Counted from the first letter of the stretch, positions 1 through 9,454 are shown. The stretch is DNA of 64,000 bases from Corynebacterium sanguinis (GCF_007641235.1 NZ_CP038157.1:1178001-1242000), one strand, 5' to 3'. Notes: generated by a model from the letters alone, not told the origin. Numbers and translations: made by a program.

Positions 1-1
1 C

Positions 2-1048
2 GCGCTGCTCAAGGCAATCGGCAACCGCGCTGAGCAGTACAAATCGCTGGTCATGGCGGGTCGCTCCCACAACGTCGCGGCGCAGGCGACCACCCTGGGC
101 AAGCGTTTCGCCTCGGCCGCGGACGAGATCCTCATCGCCACCGAGCGCATCGAACAAGTCTTGGCCAGCTACCCGCTGCGCGGCATCAAGGGCCCGATGG
201 GGACGGCCCAGGACATGCTCGACCTGATGGGCGGCGACGAAGCCAAGCTCCGCGAACTGGAGACCGAAATCGCCTCCCACCTGGGGTTTGAGCGCATTTT
301 CGACTCCGTCGGACAGGTGTACCCCCGCTCGCTTGACTTCGATGTTGTCTCCGCGCTGGTCCAGCTCGGTGCGGGCCCGTCGAGCCTGGCCACGACGATC
401 AGGCTGATGGCCGGCAACGAGACGGTCACCGAGGGCTTCAAGGAGGGCCAGGTCGGCTCTTCGGCGATGCCGCACAAGATGAACGCGCGCTCCTGCGAGC
501 GCGTCGGCGGCTTCCAGGTAATACTGCGCGGCTACCTCACCATGGTCGCGGACCTCGCCGGCCAGCAGTGGAACGAGGGCGACGTGTTCTGCTCGGTCGT
601 GCGCCGCGTCGCGCTGCCGGACGCGTTCTTTGCCATCGACGGCCAGCTCGAAACCTTCCTCACCGTCCTCGACGAGTTCGGGGCGTTCCCCGCGATGATC
701 AACCGCGAACTGGACCGCTACCTGCCGTTTCTGGCCACGACCCGCATCCTCATGGCGGCGGTGCGCGCCGGCGTTGGCCGCGAAACCGCGCACGAGGTGA
801 TCAAGGAGCACGCGGTGGCGATGGCGCTGGACATGCGCGAAACCGGCGCTGAGCAGAACCTCATCGAGCGCCTCGCGCGTGACGAGCGCCTCCCGCTCGA
901 TCGCGCCGGGCTTGACGCCGCGCTCGCGGACCGCCACGCCTTCATCGGCGCCGCAGAGTCCCAGGTCGACGGCGTCCTCGCCCGCATTCAGCTGCTTATC
1001 GACGCCCACCCCAGCGCCGCCTCCTACACCCCGGGCGAGATCCTGTAG
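2..1048 (+). CDS. purB: adenylosuccinate lyase, 5'-truncated by window edge
   Basis: Cytosolic lyase that acts twice in purine synthesis, splitting SAICAR to AICAR plus fumarate and adenylosuccinate to AMP plus fumarate. The reading frame is open from base 2, so the first visible Met (base 53) is internal; the beginning of the gene lies outside the window and 348 residues are visible. The fumarase/aspartase-superfamily signature GSSAMPHKMN, which carries the catalytic flexible loop, is intact near base 455, and RSHNVAAQATTLGKRFA lies near the start of the visible part. It converges on the lipoprotein gene, with 9 bp between the stop codons. The purC gene just downstream supports the assignment. 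Confidence 0.95.
   Translation, partial: ALLKAIGNRAEQYKSLVMAGRSHNVAAQATTLGKRFASAADEILIATERIEQVLASYPLRGIKGPMGTAQDMLDLMGGDEAKLRELETEIASHLGFERIFDSVGQVYPRSLDFDVVSALVQLGAGPSSLATTIRLMAGNETVTEGFKEGQVGSSAMPHKMNARSCERVGGFQVILRGYLTMVADLAGQQWNEGDVFCSVVRRVALPDAFFAIDGQLETFLTVLDEFGAFPAMINRELDRYLPFLATTRILMAAVRAGVGRETAHEVIKEHAVAMALDMRETGAEQNLIERLARDERLPLDRAGLDAALADRHAFIGAAESQVDGVLARIQLLIDAHPSAASYTPGEIL
994..1003 (-). repeat. dispersed motif GTCGATAAGC, first of ten copies
   Basis: Other exact 10-mer copies: plus orientation at 4182, 17023, 17175, 44013, 54286 and 61695; minus orientation at 994, 16691, 56264 and 62259 (coordinates of the leftmost base). Eight of the ten extend to GCGTCGATAAGC. They occur in coding and non-coding DNA, in several reading frames, and are absent from the integrated island. 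Confidence 0.8.
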
Positions 1049-1057
1049 AACGCGGCG

Positions 1058-1759
1058 CTACTTCCAAGTAATCGACTGCCAGGGCTGAGCGCTGTTCTTC
1101 GGGCTCTGCACGGTGTTGAGCTCGACGGCCGTGCCCACGATCCCGGGGTCCGTGGCGCCGGTCCACGTAACAATGGCGCGCTTGTATTCGCGCCCTTCCT
1201 CCATGTCCCCCGTGAACGCGGGGACCTCGTCGTCAGGGTTGACGCCACAGTAGGCGTTGTCGCCGCGCTCGACGAAGTTGGCGTTGAGCCCGCCCGGGTC
1301 AAGGATCTTGAACCACGGCAGAGAGACGGAGTAGTTGCCCTCGCCGACCGCGACGGGCGTGAAGGTGACGATGAAGCAGGTGAAGCTGTCGTAGCGCTCC
1401 GGCTGCGGGGGGTCTTCGCCCTCCTCAGGCTCGGGCAACCCGATCTCGCCGGGGTCCTGGCCGATGTTCTCCTCAACTTCGGCGGACGTGAGCTTTTTCG
1501 GTTTTTCCACGGTGACGTCAAAGTACACGGGCTGGCCTGTGTCGAAGCCGGTGGTGACAACGTGGGCGGTCTCTCCAAATTCAAGCGCTTCGCCGCCCTC
1601 GGTGGGGGTGAAGTCGTCCGGCATGCCCGGCAGCTCGGTGAGCGTTTCCGCACTGTGACCGGCTGCGGCACTGCTATCCGCCTCGCTTGGGGCGCAGGCG
1701 CTCAGCGCTGCCGCCTGGGCCACTAACGCTAAGCCGAGTGCTGCGGTGCGTCGTTTCAT
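1058..1759 (-). CDS. predicted secreted lipoprotein, unknown function
   Basis: A 233-residue protein with a lipoprotein signal peptide: Lys-Arg-Arg, a hydrophobic stretch, then lipobox LSAC with the Cys near residue 22, so it is probably anchored to the outer face of the cytoplasmic membrane. The mature part is acidic, has an acidic/proline-rich stretch near residues 105-120 (PEPEEGEDPPQPE) and two further Cys in a beta-rich C-terminal half, suggestive of an immunoglobulin-like fold, though I cannot name a family. The start is supported by a -10 hexamer TAATCT 7 nt upstream. It is convergent with purB and divergent from purC. Confidence 0.75.
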   Translation of the reverse strand: MKRRTAALGLALVAQAAALSACAPSEADSSAAAGHSAETLTELPGMPDDFTPTEGGEALEFGETAHVVTTGFDTGQPVYFDVTVEKPKKLTSAEVEENIGQDPGEIGLPEPEEGEDPPQPERYDSFTCFIVTFTPVAVGEGNYSVSLPWFKILDPGGLNANFVERGDNAYCGVNPDDEVPAFTGDMEEGREYKRAIVTWTGATDPGIVGTAVELNTVQSPKNSAQPWQSITWK

Positions 1760-1766
1760 GGCCTCT

Positions 1767-1772
1767 AGATTA
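1767..1772 (-). promoter_or_regulatory. -10 box of lipoprotein gene (leaderless)
   Basis: On the minus strand the hexamer reads TAATCT and lies 7 nt before the ATG at 1759, giving a transcript that would start at or next to the start codon. Confidence 0.5.
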
Positions 1773-1846
1773 GGCTATCGCCTGCAGTTTTCCGCGCGCG
1801 CCCACCTGCGCGCCCTCGCGCGATTCGCCCTCGCGCGCTGCGGGAC

Positions 1847-1852
1847 TACACT
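1847..1852 (+). promoter_or_regulatory. -10 box of purC (leaderless)
   Basis: TACACT lies 8 nt before the ATG at 1861. No Shine-Dalgarno sequence precedes that ATG. The spacing argues for a leaderless mRNA and against the in-frame TTG at 1852. Confidence 0.5.
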
Positions 1853-1860
1853 TGCACACC

Positions 1861-2766
1861 ATGCGCCCTGAGTTATCCGATTACGCTCACCTTTCTGGTG
1901 GCAAGGTCCGCGAGATTTACCAGGTGGACAGCGACACTTTGCTGATGATGGCCACCGACCGCATTTCGGCATTCGACTACTCCCTCGAGCCGGAAATTCC
2001 GGACAAGGGCCGAATCCTCACGGCGACGAGCACGTTCTTCTTCGACCTGCTGGGCCGCGAGCTGGGCATGCCCAACCACCTGGCTGGCCCGGTGGAGGAC
2101 GAGCGCATCCCGGAGGAGGTCCTAGGCCGGGCGCACGTGGTGAGGAAGCTGGAGATGATCCCGTTTGAGTGCGTGGCGCGTGGCTACCTCACTGGCTCCG
2201 GCAAGAAGGAGTACGACGCTACGGGGCGAGTGTGCGCCGTACCGCTGCCGCAGGGCCTGGTGGAGGCGTCGAAGCTGCCCGAACCGATCTTTACCCCCGC
2301 GACGAAGGCGGAGCAGGGCGATCACGACGAGAACGTTTCGTTTTCGTACGTGTCCAACAAGCTGGGTGCGGAGCTCGCCGAAAAGCTTCGTGACGCCACC
2401 CTGGCGGTCTACACCACCGCCGCCACCTACGCGCAGACCCGCGGCATCATCCTCGCCGACACGAAGCTCGAGTTCGGCCTCGACGCCAAGGGTGAGCTCG
2501 TGCTTGCCGACGAGGTGCTCACCCCCGACTCCTCGCGCTACTGGCCCGCGGACTCCTACGAGGAGGGCCGCGTGCAGCCCAGCTTTGACAAGCAGTACGT
2601 GCGCAACTGGCTCACCGGGCCGAAGTCGGGCTGGGACCCGTCGAGCGGGTTGGAGCCGCCCGAGCTGCCGGGTTCTGTCGTTGAGGCGACCCGCGACCGC
2701 TACATTGAGGCCTACGAGCGCCTGAGCGGGGAGAAGTTCAGCCACTGGCCGGGCGCCAACGCCTAA
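1861..2766 (+). CDS. purC: phosphoribosylaminoimidazole-succinocarboxamide (SAICAR) synthase
   Basis: ATP-dependent ligase that joins CAIR and aspartate to make SAICAR in purine synthesis. The protein has 301 residues, usual for the actinobacterial enzyme. Family features visible: the N-terminal [10 protein letters not shown] strand, [27 protein letters not shown] and [16 protein letters not shown]. The ATG at 1861 is chosen over an in-frame TTG at 1852 because MRPELSDY is the usual start and the -10 box overlaps the TTG. It lies between purB, which uses its product, and ptrB. Confidence 0.95.
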   Translation: MRPELSDYAHLSGGKVREIYQVDSDTLLMMATDRISAFDYSLEPEIPDKGRILTATSTFFFDLLGRELGMPNHLAGPVEDERIPEEVLGRAHVVRKLEMIPFECVARGYLTGSGKKEYDATGRVCAVPLPQGLVEASKLPEPIFTPATKAEQGDHDENVSFSYVSNKLGAELAEKLRDATLAVYTTAATYAQTRGIILADTKLEFGLDAKGELVLADEVLTPDSSRYWPADSYEEGRVQPSFDKQYVRNWLTGPKSGWDPSSGLEPPELPGSVVEATRDRYIEAYERLSGEKFSHWPGANA

Positions 2767-2778
2767 GAATTCGGTCGC

Positions 2779-2784
2779 TACACT
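2779..2784 (+). promoter_or_regulatory. -10 box of ptrB (leaderless)
   Basis: TACACT lies 8 nt before the ATG at 2793, in the short gap after purC. The gene may therefore have its own leaderless transcript rather than only reading through from purC. Confidence 0.45.
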
Positions 2785-2792
2785 AGGCGGGT

Positions 2793-4907
2793 ATGAGTAA
2801 ATCAGCCCCGCACGCCCCAAAACACCCGATCACCCGCTCGTTCCACGGGCGCGATGTGGTGGACAACTACGAGTGGATGCGCGATAAGGCCAGCCCGGAA
2901 ACGCTGAGCTACCTTGAGGCCGAGAACGCGTACACCGAGTCCCTGACCGGCCACCTGCAGCCGCTGACGGATGCCATTTACGGCGAGATTAAGGGCAGGG
3001 TCAAAGAGACCGACATGTCCGTCCCGTCGCGCCAGGGCGGCTGGTGGTACTACGGCCGCACGGTCGAGGGCAAGGACTACGGCATTTCCTGCCGCGTCGC
3101 CGCCGAGCGCGAGCAGCCGTGGACGCCGCCTCGCGTGCCTGAGGACGGCTCCCCGCTGCCCGGCGAGCAGGTGTTGCTCGACATCAACGAGCTCGCAGCT
3201 GACCACGAGTTCTTCTCCCTCGGTGCCTCCCGCGTGTCCCCCTCGGGCCGCCTGTTGGCCTACTCCTTTGACACCTCGGGCGACGAGCGCTTCGAGCTGC
3301 GCGTCAAAGACTTGGAGACGGGCTCGCTTTACGACGACACCCTAACCGACATCTTCTACGGCGCAGTGTGGGCGGGCGAGGAGCACATCTTCTACGTGCG
3401 TGTCGACGACGCCTGGCGCCCCCACCAGGTGTGGCGCCACACGCTCGGCACCCCCGAGTCCGCCGACGTGCTGGTCTACGAGGAGCCCGACGAGCGCTTC
3501 AACGTCGGCGTCGGTGCGGACCGCGCCGAGCGCTTCCTCTACATCGTCTCGAGCTCGAAGAGCACCAGCGAGTTCCACGTCCTCGACTTCGACAACCCCA
3601 CCGGCGAGTTCCGCATGCTGTGGCCGCGCCAAGACGGCGTGGAGTACGACGTGGACTTCATCGCGCCCGGCGGCCAGGAGAAGTGGGTGGTCACCCACAA
3701 TGCGACGGGCCCCAACTTCGCGGTGGGCACCTGCCCGATCGATCAACTCGCCGACCTGAGCGAGCTTGACGACGTCGCACCGCACGACGACTCCCGCCGC
3801 ATCGAGGGCACCGACTCCTACCGTGACTTCCTCTTCCTCAGCTACCGCGCCGGAGGCATCGGCCGCCTCGCCGTGGCCGATCTCACCGCTGGCGGCATCG
3901 GGGAGTTCACCGAGCTCGAGTTCAATGAGGAGCTCTATACCGTGAGCCTCGGCGGCAACCCCGAATGGGACGCCCCGGTCGTGCGGCTCAGCTACACGTC
4001 GTTCACCCAGCCCGCGCAGGTGCTGGACTACACTGTCGCCGACGGGGAGTTCACCCTGCTCAAGCAGCAAGAAGTCGAGGGTGGTTACGACCCCGCCGAG
4101 TACGTGGCGGAGCGGATCTGGGCGACGGCCGAGGACGGCACGCAGGTGCCGGTGTCGGTGGTGAGGCGCGTTGATGTGGGCGTCGATAAGCCGCTGCCCA
4201 CGCTGTTGTACGGCTATGGCTCGTACGAGCACTCGATCGACCCGGCGTTCTCCGTTGCGCGGCTGAGCCTGCTGGATCGCGGGATGGTGTGGGCGTGCGC
4301 GCACGTGCGCGGCGGCGGCGAGATGGGCCGGCTGTGGTACGACAACGGTAAAATGATGTCCAAGCGCAACACGTTTACCGACTTCCTCGCTTGCGCTGAC
4401 GCGCTTGTTCAGAGCGGCGTGACCACCTACGGGCAGCTCGTCGCCGAGGGCGGCTCCGCCGGCGGGCTGCTCATGGGCGCGGTGGCGAACATGGCACCCG
4501 ATAAGTTCGCGGGCATCCTCGCCATCGTGCCGTTCGTCGACCCGCTCACCTCCATCCTCATGCCGGAGCTGCCGCTGACCGTGACGGAGTGGGAGGAGTG
4601 GGGCGACCCGTACCACGACCCGGGGGCCTACGACTACATCGCCTCCTACGCGCCGTATGAAAACGTCGAGGCGATAGACTACCCCGACATCCTGGCCGTG
4701 ACCAGCCTTAATGACACCCGCGTGCTGTATGTGGAGCCGGCGAAGTGGATCGCCAAGCTGCGCGACACGGCCACCGGTGGGGAGTTCTTGCTCAAGACGG
4801 AAATGTCCGCCGGGCACGGTGGGGTTTCGGGGCGCTACGCGCAGTGGAAGCAGACCGCGTTCGAGTACGCGTGGGTGCTGGACAAGTCCGGAGCTGATGC
4901 GCGCTAA
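2793..4907 (+). CDS. ptrB: protease II (oligopeptidase B), S9 prolyl-oligopeptidase family
   Basis: Serine peptidase that cleaves short peptides after basic residues, normally cytosolic. The 704-residue length is typical. An N-terminal seven-bladed propeller (about residues 60-420) starts after HGRDVVDNYEWMRD and is followed by an alpha/beta-hydrolase domain. The nucleophile motif EGGSAGG places the catalytic Ser at residue 555; the Asp lies in TSLNDTRVLYVEPAKW and the His in SAGHGGVSGR. No signal peptide is present. It follows purC by 26 bp on the same strand. Confidence 0.93.
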   Translation: MSKSAPHAPKHPITRSFHGRDVVDNYEWMRDKASPETLSYLEAENAYTESLTGHLQPLTDAIYGEIKGRVKETDMSVPSRQGGWWYYGRTVEGKDYGISCRVAAEREQPWTPPRVPEDGSPLPGEQVLLDINELAADHEFFSLGASRVSPSGRLLAYSFDTSGDERFELRVKDLETGSLYDDTLTDIFYGAVWAGEEHIFYVRVDDAWRPHQVWRHTLGTPESADVLVYEEPDERFNVGVGADRAERFLYIVSSSKSTSEFHVLDFDNPTGEFRMLWPRQDGVEYDVDFIAPGGQEKWVVTHNATGPNFAVGTCPIDQLADLSELDDVAPHDDSRRIEGTDSYRDFLFLSYRAGGIGRLAVADLTAGGIGEFTELEFNEELYTVSLGGNPEWDAPVVRLSYTSFTQPAQVLDYTVADGEFTLLKQQEVEGGYDPAEYVAERIWATAEDGTQVPVSVVRRVDVGVDKPLPTLLYGYGSYEHSIDPAFSVARLSLLDRGMVWACAHVRGGGEMGRLWYDNGKMMSKRNTFTDFLACADALVQSGVTTYGQLVAEGGSAGGLLMGAVANMAPDKFAGILAIVPFVDPLTSILMPELPLTVTEWEEWGDPYHDPGAYDYIASYAPYENVEAIDYPDILAVTSLNDTRVLYVEPAKWIAKLRDTATGGEFLLKTEMSAGHGGVSGRYAQWKQTAFEYAWVLDKSGADAR

Positions 4908-4921
4908 CGGGTCGACTGTGC

Positions 4922-4927
4922 GATAAT
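4922..4927 (+). promoter_or_regulatory. -10 box of the DUF2334 gene (leaderless)
   Basis: GATAAT lies 7 nt before the ATG at 4935; no ribosome binding site is visible between ptrB and this start. Confidence 0.4.
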
Positions 4928-4934
4928 TGCGGCT

Positions 4935-5615
4935 ATGCCCGGCCACGTTCTCGTCTCCGTGTCGTCGATTTTCGACGACACTCTAGACGACGTTGTTCGC
5001 CTCACCGACGACCTCGACGCCGCCGAGATCCCCGTCTCCCTGCTGGTCGCGCCGCACATCGACAAGAAGTGGCACCTGGCCAAGGACAAGAAGACGCGCA
5101 AGTGGCTGCTCGAGCAGCGCGAGGCGGACAGGGCACTGATCCTCAACGGCTTCGACCAGCCCGCGCAGGGGCGCCGGGCGGAGTTCGCCACGCTCGGCGC
5201 GCACGAGGCGCGCCTGCGCCTGACCGGGGCGACGCGGCAGATGGAATCGCTCGGGTTCTCCTTCAACATTTTCGCGCCCCCGCGCTGGCGGCTGTCCGAG
5301 GGCACCCTCGAGGTGCTGCCGGACCTCGGGTTCTTGCTGGTGGCGTCGACAAGCGGCCTGCACCAGACGGACACGGGCATGTTTTACCAATGCCGCAACC
5401 TGTCCGTCGGCGAGGGCTTCGGCGCGGCCAAGTGGTGGCGACGCAACATCATCCGAGCCGCCGAGCGTGGCGCGGCGAAGGGCAACATCATCCGCCTGTC
5501 TGTCTCCGGCCGCGAGCTTGACAACAAAAAGGTGCGCCGCGACTTCCTCAACGCCGCTACCGCGGCCATCGAAGAAGGCGCGGAGCCTGCCGACTACCGC
5601 GCCTTCCTGGCCTAG
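4935..5615 (+). CDS. DUF2334 predicted polysaccharide deacetylase-like protein
   Basis: A 226-residue cytosolic-looking protein without a signal peptide. It has the layout of the NodB-like/DUF2334 (YdjC-neighbour) fold: an early SSIFDDT containing the metal-site Asp pair, VSLLVAPHIDKKW with the conserved His, LILNGFDQ, and FSFNIFAPPRWRLSEGTLEVLPDLGF. The natural substrate is unknown. It stands alone between ptrB and nucH (convergent). Confidence 0.75.
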   Translation: MPGHVLVSVSSIFDDTLDDVVRLTDDLDAAEIPVSLLVAPHIDKKWHLAKDKKTRKWLLEQREADRALILNGFDQPAQGRRAEFATLGAHEARLRLTGATRQMESLGFSFNIFAPPRWRLSEGTLEVLPDLGFLLVASTSGLHQTDTGMFYQCRNLSVGEGFGAAKWWRRNIIRAAERGAAKGNIIRLSVSGRELDNKKVRRDFLNAATAAIEEGAEPADYRAFLA

Positions 5616-5642
5616 CGGGCCCCTTTCGAGCCCCGCTCGCCC

Positions 5643-8315
5643 CTACAGCCCGAAGCGGGAGAGAATGGACTGCACCGCGTCCGGGAACAGCATGTTTACC
5701 AGCGCCGAGATCAGCGCAACCAGCCCGGTGCCCACCAGCAGGGCACCCAAGATGCCGCCGATGCTGCTGCCGGCCGCGACGGGCGGCTCAACCGGGTCGA
5801 CCGGGTCGACCGGGTCAGTCGGCGCCGAGGCGTCGAAGCCGAACCCGACCTTGACCGGGTCGTGGTCGGAGGAGCGGAAGGGATTGTCGGCCCCGAAGAA
5901 GTCCTGCGCGTTGTAGTTGCGGCGGGAGTACTCGAAGGCGACGGATTCGTCGGCGTTGATGTTCCACACCGCCGCGTCCTTGACCAGCTTCATTGCGGCC
6001 TCGTTGCCCATCACGTGGTCGAGTGAGCCGAGCTGGCCAGCGAACTGGTAGGAGGCGTTATCGAACTCGCGTCGAGAAGCGATGTTGCTAAAGCCCTCCT
6101 GCTCGAGGTAGCGCACGGCGTCCTCCCTGGAGTAGGAGTTCAGGTCGCCCACGATGAAGGTCGGCTTGTTGGCCCAGTCGTCCTGTTCCTTGAGCACCCC
6201 GATCAGGGCCGTGGACTGCGCGACGCGCACCTGAGCGTTGTTACCCTGGCCGTCGCCGGTGTCCGCATCGCCGTTCGCGACGGACCCCTTGGATTTGAAG
6301 TGGTTGACAATCGCCACGAAGCTCTTGGAGTCGTCCGCGCCAACCGGCTTGAACTCCTGGGCCAGAGGCTGGCGCGCGGTGCCGGTGAACGCGGGGTCGT
6401 CGAAGATGCGCGATTCGCCAACCGGCTCCACCTCGGCCTTGTTGTAAATGAACGCCACGCGGATCACGTCCTCGTCGGTGCCCAGCTCGGCCGGGGACTC
6501 GGCGTAGGCCCAGTTGCCGCCGGCGGCGTTGAGGGCGTCGACAAGCGTGCGCAGAGCCTCATCGCGGCGTGCGACATCGCCGGTGACGGCGTAGGTGTTT
6601 TCGATTTCCTCCAGGCCGAGGACGCTGACGTCCAGGCGGTTGATGGCGTCGACGATCTTCGCTTGCTGGTCCTCGAACGCTGCTTGCGAGTACGCGCCGC
6701 GCACCTTGCAATCGCGCGCGGACACGCCGTTGCCGTAGATGTCGGTGTAGGCGCTGCAGCCAGCGACGTCCTCGCCCAGGGTGGTGAAGTAGTTGAGCAC
6801 GTTAAACGACGCGATGGAGTACTCACCGCGCACGGAAGCCGGAACCTCAAGGGTCGCCGCGCGCGAGTCCTGCCACGCAATCGGCAACTCGTCGGCCGCG
6901 TTCTTGCCGGTGATCGGCTCCAGCGGCTGGAAGCGCCAGAAGTTGTGCGAGAAATCGACGACGACGTCGGTCTGGAAATCGACCTGGTCGCCGGCGCGCA
7001 GCGACTTGATCCCCTGGTCCGACGTCACCAGGTAGGGCAGCGGGGTGGAGGAGTCGTTGTTGAGGTAGTTGCGCGTGCGGCCGTCGTCAAGGTAGACAAC
7101 CTCGGCGTCCTGCTTCGCCTGGAGCGCGTTGGCCTCCGCTCCGGGCAGCACCACGTCGGTGGGGGTGCGGTGCGCGGACGCGCCGGGGGCGAGGCCCACC
7201 TCGCCGAAGGAGTTCAGCGAGTAGTTGTTGGTCACGGTGTAGTCGCCCACTGGGCGCACGAGCATGCCCTCGTAGGGCTCGCGGGCCTCGTTGCCGGCCG
7301 GCAGGGTGGGGATTTCGATCGCGGCCGGAGCGGCCAGCGGCGCCTCCAGCGCGGTGATGGCCGATGCAGTGATCTGGGTCACGGTGTAGAACTCGCTGAC
7401 GCCGCCCGCGACGCGCACCGAGGCGCCGATCGCGGGGTAGTCGGTGCGTGAACCCATGTAGACGAAGATGCCGTCGGAAGCATCGCCCGGCTTCTTCTCC
7501 TCGGTGCCGGAAGCTGCGGTCTGCAGGTAGAAGCCGTTCTTGCCGCCCTCGTTGTACACCGCCGTGACGACGCCTTCGGTAACCACGTTCTGCCCGCTGA
7601 GCGGGGAGACGTCGCCGGTGCCCTGGATGTCAGCGATCGGGGTCACCGCGCCGGGCTCGACGGGGTCAACCGGATCTACCGGATCAACCGGGTCGACGGG
7701 ATCCACGGGGTCAACCGGATCTACAGGGCCCGCCGACGCGGAGTTCTTCGGCGTCGGAGCGGCCACGACAAAGTCGGCGGCGTTGTTGTCCGTGTCCACG
7801 CCCTCGCTCTTGCGTTGAACGGAGGTGGCGTTCGAGGTTGCCTTTGCGGGGCTACCCTCGTAAGCAGTGGCTTTGCCCCAGCCCACGAGGTCGACGGTGG
7901 TCCCGGAGGCGTCGAGAAGCGCTGCGACAGCGTCGGTGCCGGAGAAGGTCATCCCGGAGGTGTTGTCCGGGGTTGGCAGGGCACCGGTCTGGGCGTTGCC
8001 CTTCGCGCCCTGGACAAGGAGATAGCCGCGGGCAGGGACGGAGCCGGAAAGCGTGGCGCGTTGACCAACGTTGTTGGCGGCGGAGCGCTGCTCAATGGTC
8101 CAGCCCGTGACGTCGATAGGCGAGGCCGTCGGGTTAAACAGCTCGACGAAGTCGTTGGAGTAGACCGAGCCATTGTTGCCACCCCCGCCGTAGACCTCGT
8201 TAATGACGATTCCGGAGCCGTCGGGCGCGGCACTCGCGCCCGGGGCGATGACAGAGACGGTGCCGGCGGCGATGGCGATGGAGATAACAGTGCTCAGAGC
8301 GCGATTCAATGACAT
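5643..8315 (-). CDS. nucH: secreted ExeM/NucH-type extracellular nuclease with lamin-tail domain
   Basis: An 890-residue exported endonuclease. In order: Sec signal peptide (cleavage after ASA near residue 29); lamin-tail (LTD) beta-sandwich starting GIVINEVYGGGGNNGSVYSNDFVELFNP; a linker of seven DPV tripeptides (about 196-220); an OB-fold-like region; an endonuclease/exonuclease/phosphatase domain from IASFNVLNYFTT to SSDHDPVKVGFGF, holding the catalytic LEEIEN, NHFKSKG, GDLNSYSRED and SDHDP motifs; a second short DPV linker; and a C-terminal hydrophobic anchor (VLAGSSIGG-like segment to LVNMLF). It has no LPXTG. In C. glutamicum nucH belongs to the phosphate-starvation stimulon, where it releases phosphate from DNA; the pst operon lies 12 kb away here. 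Confidence 0.9.
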   Translation of the reverse strand: MSLNRALSTVISIAIAAGTVSVIAPGASAAPDGSGIVINEVYGGGGNNGSVYSNDFVELFNPTASPIDVTGWTIEQRSAANNVGQRATLSGSVPARGYLLVQGAKGNAQTGALPTPDNTSGMTFSGTDAVAALLDASGTTVDLVGWGKATAYEGSPAKATSNATSVQRKSEGVDTDNNAADFVVAAPTPKNSASAGPVDPVDPVDPVDPVDPVDPVDPVEPGAVTPIADIQGTGDVSPLSGQNVVTEGVVTAVYNEGGKNGFYLQTAASGTEEKKPGDASDGIFVYMGSRTDYPAIGASVRVAGGVSEFYTVTQITASAITALEAPLAAPAAIEIPTLPAGNEAREPYEGMLVRPVGDYTVTNNYSLNSFGEVGLAPGASAHRTPTDVVLPGAEANALQAKQDAEVVYLDDGRTRNYLNNDSSTPLPYLVTSDQGIKSLRAGDQVDFQTDVVVDFSHNFWRFQPLEPITGKNAADELPIAWQDSRAATLEVPASVRGEYSIASFNVLNYFTTLGEDVAGCSAYTDIYGNGVSARDCKVRGAYSQAAFEDQQAKIVDAINRLDVSVLGLEEIENTYAVTGDVARRDEALRTLVDALNAAGGNWAYAESPAELGTDEDVIRVAFIYNKAEVEPVGESRIFDDPAFTGTARQPLAQEFKPVGADDSKSFVAIVNHFKSKGSVANGDADTGDGQGNNAQVRVAQSTALIGVLKEQDDWANKPTFIVGDLNSYSREDAVRYLEQEGFSNIASRREFDNASYQFAGQLGSLDHVMGNEAAMKLVKDAAVWNINADESVAFEYSRRNYNAQDFFGADNPFRSSDHDPVKVGFGFDASAPTDPVDPVDPVEPPVAAGSSIGGILGALLVGTGLVALISALVNMLFPDAVQSILSRFGL
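7652..7729. repeat. 9-bp degenerate tandem repeat encoding (DPV)n linker
   Basis: Roughly eight 9-bp units (such as GGGTCGACC or GGATCTACC read on the plus strand) encode Pro-Val-Asp repeats of nucH. A shorter two- to three-unit version recurs at 5787-5818 before the membrane anchor. The codons vary between units while the peptide stays constant, which argues for selection on the protein linker. Confidence 0.8.
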
Positions 8316-8503
8316 CGGTTGTCCTTGGCTTGTGAGTCGGGGGAGGCGAATAACAATTCCTCGGTAAAAGTAGCCCGGTACTTATGGGTTCGCTGGGTGA
8401 AAAGTGAGAATTCTCCCCGCGTTTACCCAGGCGTAACAGTTCGCGGCGCGCCCCGCTTTCAATACCGGGGAAACGGGTAGTTCGGGCGTGTCGGCGCGTC
8501 CGA

Positions 8504-8509
8504 TATACT
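8504..8509 (+). promoter_or_regulatory. candidate -10 box of the purSQL operon
   Basis: TATACT lies 40 nt before the purS start. It leaves a leader of about 35 nt that includes a GAGGGA ribosome binding site. The rest of the 234-bp nucH-purS gap shows no other feature I can support. Confidence 0.45.
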
Positions 8510-8549
8510 CGAGCGCGTCTAATGACCTACCTAAAGCGAGGGACTCCCC

Positions 8550-8780
8550 ATGGCACGTGTCGTTGTAAATGTCATGCCGAAAGCAGAGATTCTTGATCCC
8601 CAGGGACAGGCTGTCCTGCGCGCGCTCGGCCGGATTGGGGTGAGCGGCGTCGCCGATGTGCGCCAGGGCAAGCGATTTGAGATCGAGGTCGACGATTCCG
8701 TCTCGGACGCCGAGCTCGAGCGCGTCGCACAGACCCTGCTCGCCAACACCGTCATCGAGGACTTCGAGGTCGTTCGATGA
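8550..8780 (+). CDS. purS: phosphoribosylformylglycinamidine synthase subunit PurS
   Basis: A 76-residue small subunit of the three-part FGAM synthase. It bridges PurQ and PurL and helps channel ammonia. The sequence [25 protein letters not shown]...[12 protein letters not shown] is typical of the family. The start has GAGGGA 7 nt upstream. The stop overlaps the purQ start by 4 nt (ATGA), which indicates translational coupling in a purS-purQ-purL operon. Confidence 0.95.
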   Translation: MARVVVNVMPKAEILDPQGQAVLRALGRIGVSGVADVRQGKRFEIEVDDSVSDAELERVAQTLLANTVIEDFEVVR

Positions 8781-9448
8781 CGGCTTCCATCGGGGTCATC
8801 ACTTTCCCGGGCACGCTTGACGACGTCGACGCGCTGCGCGCCGTACGCCTCGCGGGGGCGAAGCCCGTCGAGCTGTGGCACGCCGACAGCGACCTTTTTG
8901 GCGTTGACGCCGTCGTCGTCCCCGGCGGTTTCTCCTACGGCGACTACCTGCGCTCCGGCGCGATTGCCGCGCAGGCGCCGATGATGGGCGCCGTTATCGA
9001 CGCGGCGAACAAGGGCATGCCGGTTCTCGGGATTTGCAACGGCTTCCAGATCCTCACCGAGGCCGGCCTGCTGCCGGGAGCGCTGACCCGCAACCAAAAC
9101 CTGTTGTTTCACTGCATCGACACGTACCTGACGGTGGAAAACAACACCACCGCCTGGACCTCGGGCTTCGAGTCGGGCTCCAAGATCTTCGTCCCCGCCA
9201 AGCACGGCGAGGGTCGCTTCCAGGCTGACCCCGAAACCATCGAGCGTTTGGAAGGCGAGGGCCGGGTGGTCTTCCGCTACACCGACAACTTCAACGGCTC
9301 GATCAACTCGATCGCGGGCGTGACCAACGAAACCGGGCGCATCGTCGGGCTCATGCCGCACCCGGAGCACGCCATCGAGACGCTAACCGGCCCGTCCGTC
9401 GACGGCCTCGGCCTGTTTCTGTCCGCCATCTCTTCGATCGGAGCGTAA
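8777..9448 (+). CDS. purQ: phosphoribosylformylglycinamidine synthase, glutaminase subunit PurQ
   Basis: Class I glutamine amidotransferase that releases ammonia from glutamine for FGAM synthesis. It has 223 residues. The oxyanion region [16 protein letters not shown] is followed by the nucleophile elbow [10 protein letters not shown] (Cys near residue 85) and the catalytic His/Glu in [10 protein letters not shown] near the C-terminus. It overlaps purS by 4 nt and precedes purL by 6 nt. Confidence 0.96.
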   Translation: MTASIGVITFPGTLDDVDALRAVRLAGAKPVELWHADSDLFGVDAVVVPGGFSYGDYLRSGAIAAQAPMMGAVIDAANKGMPVLGICNGFQILTEAGLLPGALTRNQNLLFHCIDTYLTVENNTTAWTSGFESGSKIFVPAKHGEGRFQADPETIERLEGEGRVVFRYTDNFNGSINSIAGVTNETGRIVGLMPHPEHAIETLTGPSVDGLGLFLSAISSIGA

Positions 9449-9454
9449 CTAAGG

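Noticed and set aside
5643..8315. Sortase-anchored NucH
   Set aside because: No LPXTG-like motif precedes the C-terminal hydrophobic segment, and no basic tail typical of sortase substrates follows it.
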